Position numbers and translations under genes: made by a program | Assembly: GCA_028278005.1 (NCBI GenBank) | Contig: JANQFD010000012.1 | Coordinates: 1 to 6,488 of the forward strand | Direction of reading: 5' to 3' | Source: Chlorobium sp. | GTDB lineage: Bacteria > Bacteroidota > Chlorobiia > Chlorobiales > Chlorobiaceae | DNA length: 6,488 bases | Shown here: positions 1 through 6,072 of the stretch, piece by piece | Numbering within the stretch: position 1 is the stretch's first letter | Layout of the letters: each line of letters begins with the position of its first letter | The notes under the pieces: generated by a model | Databases searched by the model: none | What the model saw: only the letters and a program-made list of their open reading frames with translations | What the model was told of the DNA's origin: nothing

Positions 1-127
1 TGCCTGTTCGAACAGCCGTTTCATATGCCGGTTCTGTGTCGGGACGGAATTTTCGGCTGAGCGCAATGCCGAGACCTGCGCCGGCACAAAATATGAGAAA
101 AAGCAGCGCGAAGAACGACGGTTCCAT
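1..127 (-). CDS. Partial membrane-anchored or exported protein, N-terminus only
   Basis: The reading frame starts at an ATG (complement of 125-127) and runs off the left edge after 42 codons without a stop. The start is supported by an AAGGGG Shine-Dalgarno five bases upstream. The protein opens MEPSFFALLFLIFCAGAG, a hydrophobic stretch of about 20 residues, then a basic SRKFR and a polar region (PDTEPAYETAVRTG). This fits an uncleaved membrane anchor or a signal sequence. The layout resembles single-pass anchored proteins such as RmuC, but 42 residues cannot identify the family and no function is claimed. It lies 71 bp downstream of the flavoprotein gene on the same strand, so it may belong to the same transcript. 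The gap (128-198) shows no hairpin plus T-run terminator, only a short AACATGTT palindrome at 155-162. Confidence 0.6.
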   Translation of the reverse strand, partial: MEPSFFALLFLIFCAGAGLGIALSRKFRPDTEPAYETAVRTG

Positions 128-198
128 GCATACCCCTTACCTGATAGTGAAAAGAACATGTTACAAAAAAATACGATAGGTTCGAGGCGGCATAATGT

Positions 199-1683
199 TC
201 AGACAATCCTGTCCGGGTCGCTGGTATCGGGCATTTCCCCCTTGTAGCCGAAGAAAAACTTGAGAAGCCCGACAAGCGTTCCGGACTGTTTGCGGACATA
301 CCACTGATCGGCAGCTCTTCGATTGCCCAGGGCATAGGTAGGATAGGGGTGGATGGTGTCGGACATCCGGCGAAGGGTAACGCCGTTTCTCATCGCCAGG
401 GCGAATTCTGCAATCAGGTCTCCGGCGCGTGCGCCGAGTATGTCCACACCGAAAATTTTTCCGTCGAAACCGGCGGCATAGACCCGTATCCAGCCATCGG
501 TATCATTGTCGGTTATCGCCCTGTCTATTCTGCTGAATGGAAAGCGGTAGAGGTCGTAGTCTGCATTTCTTTTTTTCAGGGATTCTTCCGTTTCCCCGAC
601 ATGCGCCATTTCAGGATCGGTATAGGTGCACCAGGGAGTGTGTTTATCGTCAATTTTCATGGGAAGGTGCGTCAGCATTTTGCTGGCAGCAACTTTTGCC
701 ATATGCTCGGCAACATGGGTGAACTGCATGCCTCCTGCAACGTCTCCGCAGGCATAGATATGCGGACGGGATGTCTGGCAGCTTTCGTTGACCCTGATCC
801 CGCGTTCATGGGTGTCAATTCCTGCTGCTTCGAGGTTCAGTGTTTCAATGTTCGCCTGTCTGCCTGAAGCGATAAGCAGGCTGTCACCTTCGATGGTGAA
901 TGTCTCCCTCGTTTTTCTGTTTTCCGCCGTCACCAGGATAGCGTTTCCTTTTTTCTCAACCTTGCGGACAGCTGTTCCGAGCCTGAAATGAACACCTTCC
1001 CCGGCCAGACATTCATGCAGGACCGATGTCAGTTCGGGGTGGTCTTTTGCAAGGATCCGTTCCCCATAATCAAAAACGGTAACATGCGATCCCAATCGCG
1101 CAAATGCCTGGCCCATTTCGACGCCGATAGGCCCGGCACCGACGACAAGCAATCTTGCGGGCTGCTTGTCAAGAGAAAAAATTGTTTCGTTGGTCAGGAA
1201 AGGAACGGTATCGAGTCCTCCCACTTTAGGAATGACGGGGCGGCTGCCTGTGGCGATGACGATGTTTTTTCCGTTGAGCGTCAGGGTTTCGTTCCCTTCT
1301 TTTACGACAGCAACCTGATGCTCGTTTATAAAACTGCCTCGTCCTTCGAGCACCGTTATGCCCATCTTTTCATAAATCCCGGGAGCGTCGGCTTCTTCGT
1401 AGACGCTTTTCTGGACCTCGTGAACCCGGCGCATGACAGCCTGGAAATCGACCGACGGATCTCCGGCATGTATGCCGTACGCGCCGGATGTCCTGATTGT
1501 CTGGGCTACTTTGGCAGAGTGAAGGAGGGTTTTGCTTGGAATACAGCCATACCAGGTGCAGTCGCCGCCGAGTTTCTTTTCTTCGATCATGGCCGTTCTG
1601 GCCCCGAGCGATGCGGAAACGCCGGCGGCGGTAAGGCCCGCAGCTCCTCCGCCGATAACGATAACATCGTAATCATGGTTCAT
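199..1683 (-). CDS. MerA/Lpd-family FAD-dependent pyridine nucleotide-disulfide oxidoreductase
   Basis: This 494-residue cytoplasmic flavoprotein belongs to the class I disulfide oxidoreductases, which pass electrons from NAD(P)H through FAD to an active-site disulfide. Visible motifs are the FAD Rossmann GGGAAG at 11-16, the redox pair C42/C47 in GGDCTWYGCIPSK, the NAD(P)-binding GAGPIG at 182-187, the second FAD motif ACGDVAGG at 311-318, and a C-terminal dimerisation domain from about 345. Such proteins are often annotated mercuric reductase. However, there is no N-terminal HMA domain and no C-terminal vicinal cysteine pair. The IHPYPTYAL segment at 444-452 has Tyr447 where lipoamide dehydrogenase has its catalytic His, and Leu452 in place of the partner Glu. 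True MerA or Lpd activity is therefore doubtful. A hydrophobic, basic tail (about 468-481) could touch the membrane. The start has a good AAGGGGA site (1689-1695) inside the upstream gene, which it overlaps by 11 bp. Family assignment is firm; the substrate is unknown. Confidence 0.93.
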   Translation of the reverse strand: MNHDYDVIVIGGGAAGLTAAGVSASLGARTAMIEEKKLGGDCTWYGCIPSKTLLHSAKVAQTIRTSGAYGIHAGDPSVDFQAVMRRVHEVQKSVYEEADAPGIYEKMGITVLEGRGSFINEHQVAVVKEGNETLTLNGKNIVIATGSRPVIPKVGGLDTVPFLTNETIFSLDKQPARLLVVGAGPIGVEMGQAFARLGSHVTVFDYGERILAKDHPELTSVLHECLAGEGVHFRLGTAVRKVEKKGNAILVTAENRKTRETFTIEGDSLLIASGRQANIETLNLEAAGIDTHERGIRVNESCQTSRPHIYACGDVAGGMQFTHVAEHMAKVAASKMLTHLPMKIDDKHTPWCTYTDPEMAHVGETEESLKKRNADYDLYRFPFSRIDRAITDNDTDGWIRVYAAGFDGKIFGVDILGARAGDLIAEFALAMRNGVTLRRMSDTIHPYPTYALGNRRAADQWYVRKQSGTLVGLLKFFFGYKGEMPDTSDPDRIV

Positions 1684-2014
1684 CAGCTTCCCCTTTGTTT
1701 GCTACTTCTCTTCCGATTTTTCTGATCGTCGACCATGCACCGAATCCTACAAGAAGGGCAATGAACAGATAGACCCAGAACGGTACGTTTTTTCCTGCGA
1801 TAATAAGATAGAGATAGGCTGAAATGAAGAAAAAGCCTGTCAGGAGGGCAGGCAGGACCGCTGATTTTTTCTGCCTGAGGTTCCTCACAAGCCATGCGAG
1901 GCTGATCGTGAAAAAAGGAATGGCTCCGACGTAGATAGCGCCGAAAACAAGGGGATTGACACCGTATTCGGCTCCCAGCCCCATGAACCATGTATAGAAT
2001 GCGTCAATGTTCAT
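1673..2014 (-). CDS. Small three-helix integral membrane protein of unknown function
   Basis: The protein has 113 residues and three clear hydrophobic segments at about 21-43, 53-73 and 77-97. Basic loops (RNLRQKK near 44-50 and RKIGRE near 98-103) suggest a cytoplasmic first loop and a cytoplasmic C-terminus. I do not recognise a named family. The start chosen is the ATG at 2014 (MNIDAFYTWF). The frame stays open further upstream, but that part contains no ATG and reads as low-quality, Arg/His/Asn-rich sequence, unlike the membrane domain. No strong Shine-Dalgarno precedes 2014. The end of the gene overlaps the flavoprotein start by 11 bp (shared ATGAACCATGA), an arrangement typical of translational coupling. 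This suggests the two products work together, for example with the membrane protein recruiting or accepting electrons from the flavoprotein. That role is inference only. Confidence 0.82.
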   Translation of the reverse strand: MNIDAFYTWFMGLGAEYGVNPLVFGAIYVGAIPFFTISLAWLVRNLRQKKSAVLPALLTGFFFISAYLYLIIAGKNVPFWVYLFIALLVGFGAWSTIRKIGREVANKGEADEP

Positions 2015-2298
2015 CGCAGCATTTTTATTACAAGCCAGGCTAAGCTGTCTGTTGTGCTTGTTGTGATAACGTAAAGCGTTGCGCTGTTCGTTCCATGCTG
2101 CAGATAGCCTCTTGTCAGGCAGGCATTCGGTACGCAGGCTTTTGCCCGCCCGACCAAGAGGCCAAGGTGCGGAACAAGCTGATGGATGTGCGTGCAACTC
2201 GATGTATTTATGCTGCGCTTCAATTGCTTCGTTAAGCGGCGCCCGAAAGTGTCCTGTACCTTTCCGTCAGTTGCAAGAAAAGTCCCTGTGCCCGTCAT
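2011..2298 (-). other. Gap between receiver and membrane gene, with a questionable 95-codon ORF
   Basis: The roughly 280 bp between the response regulator and the membrane protein contain no gene I can support. One frame (2298 to 2011) is open throughout, with start and stop each sharing a 4-bp ATGA with the neighbouring gene, which on position alone would suit an operon gene. The deduced 95 residues argue against it. There is no Glu, an excess of Thr and Ser, several Cys and His, no recognisable domain, and no Shine-Dalgarno beyond the end of the receiver gene. A second minus frame is also open over most of the region. The stretch also holds a stem-loop (2107-2162). It could be a dispersed repeat, a structured leader or a decayed gene. 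Confidence 0.25.
2107..2162 (-). repeat. Inverted repeat / stem-loop in the receiver-membrane protein gap
   Basis: The outer arms GCCTCTTG (2107-2114) and CAAGAGGC (2155-2162) are perfectly complementary. Inside them GGCAGGC (2118-2124) faces GCCCGCC (2144-2150) with one mismatch. An alternative small hairpin at 2134-2149 (GCAGGC, four T, GCCCGC on the plus strand) pairs completely only in minus-strand RNA, where the odd pair becomes G-U. This points to RNA made in the direction of the operon. No U-run follows, so it is not a standard intrinsic terminator. An mRNA-processing or stability element, or a REP-like repeat, is possible. Confidence 0.55.
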
Positions 2299-2663
2299 GA
2301 GTTCAGCAGCTGTTCGACTTTGTTCAGAAAGTGACTTATTTCGAATGGTTTCTTCACAATCGCGTGTGCGCCTGCCGACCGGGCGGCATCAAGGTATTCG
2401 GCAGGTTCGATTTTACCGCCGCCTGATATGGCGAGGATTTTGGTATCGGGGCTGTTTTCCCTGAGCTGAAGAATGATTTCCAGCCCCTCTTTCTGCGGCA
2501 TAACAATGTCGGTGATGACAAGATCGAACAGGTATTCATTGAATAGTTTGTCAGCAAGCCTGCCGTTTTCTGCAGTCATCACCTTGTATCCTGCCTTTTC
2601 GAGGACTTTGCTGATCAGCTTGAGGATATCGGGCTCATCGTCAATGACCAGAATCTTTTTCAT
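2295..2663 (-). CDS. Single-domain (receiver-only) response regulator, CheY-like
   Basis: The 122-residue protein is one complete receiver domain with no output domain. It opens MKKILVIDDEPD, with acidic metal-binding residues D8 and D9. The phospho-acceptor is D52 in VITDIVMP, the switch Ser is S80 in LAISGG, and the conserved Lys is K105 in KKPF. All residues needed for phosphorylation are present. Its start lies inside the 3' end of the histidine kinase gene (23-bp overlap), so the kinase is the obvious phosphodonor. With no DNA-binding or enzymatic domain, the protein must signal by contact with a partner, by phosphorelay or as a phosphate sink. No Shine-Dalgarno is visible before the ATG; the upstream sequence is the A7 tract of the kinase gene. 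Translational coupling, or production as a fusion, would explain this. Confidence 0.93.
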   Translation of the reverse strand: MKKILVIDDEPDILKLISKVLEKAGYKVMTAENGRLADKLFNEYLFDLVITDIVMPQKEGLEIILQLRENSPDTKILAISGGGKIEPAEYLDAARSAGAHAIVKKPFEISHFLNKVEQLLNS

Positions 2664-5655
2664 CGCTATCGTTTTTTTGCTGTTGTTGTTTTGTCATCAG
2701 GGGGAGAAAAACTGAAATCGAGGTTCCTTTGCCTTTCGTACTTTCAACTGTTATCTCACCATTGTGTCCCCGAACTATTCCATAGACGACCGAAAGCCCC
2801 AGTCCTGTTCCTTTGCCAACCTCCTTGGTTGTATAGAATGGATCGAACATTCTGTCGATTTCTTCCTTTTCCATGCCTTTGCCGGTATCATGAACCGTGA
2901 TCCTTGCATATGACTGGTGTTCTCTGAGATTTTTGTAACTGGCGGCCATGAAGCTGCCAATGGTTATTTTTCTGAGCTCAACAGTGAGTGTTTTTGGTTC
3001 TGTTTCCATTGACTGCCAGGCATTGGTGCAGAGGTTCATGACAATCTGCTGGACCTGAGAGGCATCGCACATGACCGTATCGTCGAAATCTTCGATGATT
3101 TGCTCGGTCCTGACAGTGGAGGGAATGGAGTGTCTCAGGAAATCCATGGATTCTCTGACAAGGGGCTGCAGTTGTTGCGGCAAGAGGTTTTGCGGCTCCT
3201 GCCTGCTGAAGGTCAGTATCTGCTGGACGAGTTTTTTTGCACGCTTTGCGGCTTTCAGAATGGCTTGTAAGTCCTGAAGGGTGTCACTTTCCGGAGGCAG
3301 GGTATCGATCGCTATTTCGGTAAATCCGATGATCGGGGTCAGGATGTTGTTGAAATCGTGGGCGATACCGCCTGAAAGTGTTCCGAGGGTTTCGAGCTTC
3401 TGGCTGCTGCGAAGCTGATCTTCGAGTTTTCTGTTTCGTTCTTCCGCTGTTTTCTGTTCCGAGCGGTCCATTGAGATGCCGATAATGCCTTCGATCTCTC
3501 CCTGTTTGTTGAAAAGGGGAAACTTATTGGTGAGAACAGGGATACACGTGCCGTCCGGTAGAACAACCTCTTCTTCCATGTTCACGAGTGGCTGTCCGGT
3601 TTCCATAACCGTTTTGTCTGCAGAGCGGTAATGGTTTGCTGTTGTTTCGGGAAAGATGTCGTAGTCGGTTTTTCCCGTCAACTGTTCAGGCGAAAGACGG
3701 TCGTGCTGTTCGCGTCCATAACGGTTGATAAAGGTATAGCGAAAGTCCCTGTTTTTCATGTAGATATAGGCGGGAACCGATTCTGTGACAGTTTTCAGCA
3801 CGATGGTTTTTTCCTGCAGTTCTGATTCTGTCTTTTTTCGGATGGAAATATCACGGAAAATATTGTATATGATGTCCCTGTTGTCGAGCCTCATTTTGTG
3901 ACTGATGATCTCGACGGGTATTTTTCTGCCGTCTTTGTGCTGAACGAAAGATTCCATCGGCAGGCTTGTTACAGATTTCCGGGCTTCCGTTTCGTTTTTC
4001 CTGAAAGATTCTGCGACGATTTCCTGCTGGTCTTCAGGGTGTAGCGAGGTGAGGTGTTTTCCGGCCAGTTCATCCCTGGTCAGGCCGGTCAGTGTCGATG
4101 CTTTCTCGTTTGCCCGTGTGATGATGCCGCTTGATGCATCAGCAAGAAAAATGGCATCGGGAGATCCTTCGAAAAGAGACCGGAAACGGGTCTCGTTGTC
4201 TTTCAGGACTTTCTGGTAAAGGATTTGGTCGGTGATATCGACACTCGATACCCCAAGCACCGATGGGCTGCCGTTTTCGGAGCGGATAGGAAAGATGACG
4301 CTGTGAAAGTACCGCTCATGGTTGTTTATTTTGATATGATCTTTTACTGTGAGCGGAGTATTTGTCGCAACGACTTTTCCTGTTCGTTCCAGAAGTACCT
4401 TAACGAGTTCGGGAGGCAGTAAATCGGCAAAATTTCTTCCGATGATTTTTTCTGCGGGCATTCCGAGAAATTCAGCTGTTGCCTTGTTGGTCATCAGGTA
4501 TTTGCCGTCGGGTGAACAGATGGTGATCAGTGTAGGGGAGTGTTCGTAGAAGGCTTGTATTTCTGCTGCCAGTTTTTCAATGTCTTTGCGTGACTGGTTG
4601 CTGTGCTCGATTCTTATGGTCAGCGCCAGGGTTCCCGCGAAAAGGATCAGGCCGGTAAAAAGGGTAAATGTTATATAGTCGAGTTTTGCAGGGGCAATTG
4701 TCTTCAGCCTGTTTTCCGGAACAAAGGAAATCATGTGCCAGTAGAAATCATCCGAACGGTTGGATGTGCTTTCCGGTAAGAGATAAATCCTTTTGAACGT
4801 GAAAAGCCCGCTTTTCGTGCGAAACTGGCCTTCAGCAGCATCCCTGATGCGTGTCCATTCATCGGAGAAGTGTGCAGCAAAGGTGGTGGCCTTTTCTGTC
4901 CCGGGGAACATGAAGCCCCAATTGTTGTCGTCCGGGGCACCGGTCAGATAAAACCCTTCATCATTCAGCAGCATCAGTTTCTCATGCCGGACGGTGTCTT
5001 GAAACCCAAGGGCGTTGACAAGCGGCTTGCCCAGGAGGTTGATGACGGCAATACCGCCTTTCTCTCCATGGCGGTCAAAGACCGATCTGGCAAAACGAAG
5101 AGTCGGTTTATGCGGCCACTCGATTTCTCGATGCTCGATATTCAGGTCAAAGGGAGATATATACACATCGCTGGTTTCCAACTGCCGGGCTGCCGTAAAA
5201 TAATATCGATGTTTTTTTTCCTGAAGTTGTGATTCCTCTACCGTATAGGCCCCTTTTAACGGGTCATAATTGATACGAAGCACCTCTTTTCCACTGGTAT
5301 CGAGATAACGGAGCTGATCATAGACGGTTTTTGCATTACTGAGCGATATGAGGGTTTCTTTTGTTCTTTCTGCAGCGGTTCCGCGGGGATTTTCGAGAGC
5401 ATCGGGAGCTTCGGGGAGGGATGCGATAAAATGCAGGTCCTGGATAGTGTCTTCAACCTTCTTGACCAGGCATTGCTGCTTGTCCAGCATGGTTTTTTGC
5501 GTGGACTCTCTTATCTCTTTCATGTTGCGTAATAGATCGCTCCTGTAAATGTAGAAGCTCATCAAAACTATCACGGCCATTATGGGGAGAAAAATGAGAG
5601 CCGACTGAAGCAGTACTCTGGGGCGTTTCAGCTCCTTTGGCAGAATGATGTTCAT
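2641..5655 (-). CDS. Membrane sensor histidine kinase with periplasmic Cache-type sensor and three PAS domains
   Basis: This 1004-residue protein begins with a transmembrane helix at about 14-37. A periplasmic region of about 290 residues follows, including the segment LRYLDTSGKEVLRINY (115-130), typical of double-Cache ligand sensors, and then a second helix at about 327-349. Three PAS domains come next, at about 365-475, 486-606 and 616-735; no HAMP domain is evident. A coiled coil (about 735-755) leads to HisKA with phospho-acceptor H766 in SGGIAHDFNN; Asn at H+4 suggests phosphatase competence as well. The HATPase domain has the N box (N874, N878), G1 box DTGKGM (923-928), F box FDPFYTTK (937-944) and G2 box GKGTGLGL (947-954). 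All catalytic boxes are intact. The signal sensed is unknown. The ATG at 5655 is the first start after an in-frame stop, with no good Shine-Dalgarno. The C-terminus ends in a Gln/Lys/Asp-rich tail that overlaps the receiver gene, so the pair looks like a hybrid kinase split in two. Confidence 0.94.
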   Translation of the reverse strand: MNIILPKELKRPRVLLQSALIFLPIMAVIVLMSFYIYRSDLLRNMKEIRESTQKTMLDKQQCLVKKVEDTIQDLHFIASLPEAPDALENPRGTAAERTKETLISLSNAKTVYDQLRYLDTSGKEVLRINYDPLKGAYTVEESQLQEKKHRYYFTAARQLETSDVYISPFDLNIEHREIEWPHKPTLRFARSVFDRHGEKGGIAVINLLGKPLVNALGFQDTVRHEKLMLLNDEGFYLTGAPDDNNWGFMFPGTEKATTFAAHFSDEWTRIRDAAEGQFRTKSGLFTFKRIYLLPESTSNRSDDFYWHMISFVPENRLKTIAPAKLDYITFTLFTGLILFAGTLALTIRIEHSNQSRKDIEKLAAEIQAFYEHSPTLITICSPDGKYLMTNKATAEFLGMPAEKIIGRNFADLLPPELVKVLLERTGKVVATNTPLTVKDHIKINNHERYFHSVIFPIRSENGSPSVLGVSSVDITDQILYQKVLKDNETRFRSLFEGSPDAIFLADASSGIITRANEKASTLTGLTRDELAGKHLTSLHPEDQQEIVAESFRKNETEARKSVTSLPMESFVQHKDGRKIPVEIISHKMRLDNRDIIYNIFRDISIRKKTESELQEKTIVLKTVTESVPAYIYMKNRDFRYTFINRYGREQHDRLSPEQLTGKTDYDIFPETTANHYRSADKTVMETGQPLVNMEEEVVLPDGTCIPVLTNKFPLFNKQGEIEGIIGISMDRSEQKTAEERNRKLEDQLRSSQKLETLGTLSGGIAHDFNNILTPIIGFTEIAIDTLPPESDTLQDLQAILKAAKRAKKLVQQILTFSRQEPQNLLPQQLQPLVRESMDFLRHSIPSTVRTEQIIEDFDDTVMCDASQVQQIVMNLCTNAWQSMETEPKTLTVELRKITIGSFMAASYKNLREHQSYARITVHDTGKGMEKEEIDRMFDPFYTTKEVGKGTGLGLSVVYGIVRGHNGEITVESTKGKGTSISVFLPLMTKQQQQKNDSDEKDSGH
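2672..2678 (-). other. A7 homopolymer at the kinase/receiver frame overlap
   Basis: On the coding strand seven consecutive A lie in kinase codons CAA AAA AAC, nine bases before the receiver ATG. The receiver frame is open here, from just after a TGA about 33 bases upstream of its ATG. Losing one A, or a +1 ribosomal shift, would carry the kinase frame directly into the receiver with a linker of about 15 residues between the last HATPase strand and MKKILVIDDE. A -1 shift would stop at once (CGA TAG). Confidence 0.6.
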
Positions 5656-5691
5656 GGCTTTAGGGGTAGGCCATTGGTTCTTTTATTTTCC

Positions 5692-5722
5692 ATTAAATAC
5701 CATTTTACCGAAGGAAAACCAA
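5692..5722 (-). promoter_or_regulatory. Weak candidate promoter for the kinase operon
   Basis: Read on the minus strand, TTGGTT (5717-5722) could serve as -35 and TTTAAT (5692-5697) as -10, about 37 bp before the kinase ATG. The 19-bp spacer is longer than ideal. An alternative -10, TAAAAT (5702-5707), has no clear -35. The AT-rich stretch is in the right place, but the exact boxes are uncertain. Confidence 0.3.
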
Positions 5723-5763
5723 GGCGATGAACTTTGCTCTTTGCTGCTGAATCTTTGCCCAGG

Positions 5764-5780
5764 CGGTTTTGTGGAAACCG
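5764..5780. repeat. Short hairpin CGGTTT / AAACCG
   Basis: A perfect 6-bp inverted repeat with a five-base loop lies in the divergent region. No T-run sits directly beside it on either strand, so it is not a convincing terminator. Its role is unknown. Confidence 0.4.
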
Positions 5781-5806
5781 GCGTTGTATTTTCAGGTGAC
5801 CGCTTT

Positions 5807-5833
5807 TGTTTGCGTTGCGGAGGCAATCAAACA
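5807..5833. repeat. Two-stage hairpin in the divergent region
   Basis: TGTTTG (5807-5812) pairs with CAAACA (5828-5833). Inside it TTGC (5815-5818) pairs with GCAA (5823-5826) around a GGAG loop. The two stems are separated by a 2/1-base internal bulge. Ten base pairs in 27 bases is more than expected by chance locally. No T-run follows on either strand, so an RNA structure or protein-binding site is more likely than a terminator. Confidence 0.45.
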
Positions 5834-5864
5834 GCAGGAATCACGGTTGAAGGTAACTTGCTTT

Positions 5865-5874
5865 TTATTAATAA
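5865..5874. repeat. AT-rich perfect palindrome TTATTAATAA
   Basis: This ten-base perfect palindrome lies about 55 bp upstream of the ATPase promoter -35 box. Its position would suit an activator or repressor site, or an AT-rich upstream element. The sequence is simple, so chance occurrence is quite possible. Confidence 0.3.
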
Positions 5875-5926
5875 GTTGCATGTTGGCGGTTTTAACTCGC
5901 CGGAAGGGAGATTGAGCATGATTTCT

Positions 5927-5954
5927 TTGCTTTTGGCATCCAGGTTTATATAAT
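5927..5954 (+). promoter_or_regulatory. Candidate sigma70-type promoter for the ABC ATPase gene
   Basis: TTGCTT (5927-5932) and a perfect TATAAT (5949-5954) are separated by 16 bp. Transcription would begin near 5961 and give a leader of about 112 nt before the ATG at 6073. This is the best promoter-like match in the region and points the right way. Confidence 0.55.
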
Positions 5955-5955
5955 G

Positions 5956-5979
5956 ATGCTGCCCGGTCATGGGCTGCAT
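5956..5979 (+). promoter_or_regulatory. Dyad at the predicted transcription start of the ABC ATPase gene
   Basis: An inverted repeat of ATGC-t-GCCC and GGGC-t-GCAT with a six-base centre (ggtcat) begins one base after the TATAAT box. All eight pairs match; only the central T-T is unpaired. Such a dyad over the start site is typical of a repressor operator, or it could form a hairpin at the 5' end of the mRNA. Function is inferred from position. Confidence 0.4.
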
Positions 5980-6054
5980 CTGATAATGTTCCCGGTACGG
6001 GCTCGTATGGTGATATCCGGGAAGATCCTGAAAAAAGACTCTTATTTTTAGTGC

Positions 6055-6063
6055 AAGGAGGGG
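6055..6063 (+). promoter_or_regulatory. Strong Shine-Dalgarno of the ABC ATPase gene
   Basis: AAGGAGGGG ends nine bases before the ATG at 6073 and fixes that start. It is the strongest ribosome-binding site in the window. Confidence 0.75.
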
Positions 6064-6072
6064 CTTGGCGTT

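Larger units (their letters stand above)
5656..6072. other. Divergent intergenic region, no supported gene
   Basis: These 417 bp separate the minus-strand kinase from the plus-strand ABC ATPase. Open frames exist (plus 5645-5953; plus 5953-6051; a long minus frame entering from the ATPase), but none shows a domain, a plausible composition or a ribosome-binding site. The region holds a weak candidate promoter for the kinase, two hairpins (5764-5780 and 5807-5833), an AT palindrome (5865-5874), a good promoter for the ATPase (5927-5954) and a dyad at its expected transcription start (5956-5979). A further small inverted repeat, CCCG-gta-CGGG, lies at 5991-6001. The length and repeat density suggest regulation or a small RNA. 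Confidence 0.55.

Noticed and set aside
128..198. Terminator between the flavoprotein gene and the left-edge gene
   Set aside because: There is a T-rich run on the minus strand but no GC-rich stem directly before it; only a short AACATGTT palindrome is present.
349..867. Plus-strand frame of 172 codons
   Set aside because: It lies wholly antisense to the C-terminal half of the flavoprotein gene and shows no family features.
988..1725. Plus-strand frame of 245 codons
   Set aside because: It is antisense to the flavoprotein gene, whose motifs are intact. The product is Cys/Phe/Gly-rich without a domain or ribosome-binding site.
2015..2197. Longer N-terminus for the membrane protein, starting at TTG 2197
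   Set aside because: The extension has no ATG and a composition unlike the membrane domain. The ATG at 2014 gives a compact three-helix protein.
2669..2678. A AAA AAC heptamer as a programmed -1 frameshift site
   Set aside because: The heptamer is in the correct phase, but a -1 shift gives CGA then TAG and merely truncates the tail. Only a +1 or -2 change would reach the receiver frame.
5645..5953. Plus-strand frame of 102 codons in the divergent spacer
   Set aside because: It starts inside the kinase start region, lacks a Shine-Dalgarno, and its product resembles no family. It also reads through two hairpins.
5953..6051. 32-residue plus-strand ORF just before the ABC gene
   Set aside because: Its ATG overlaps the TATAAT box of the best promoter, so that transcript would not contain its start. 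There is no ribosome-binding site.
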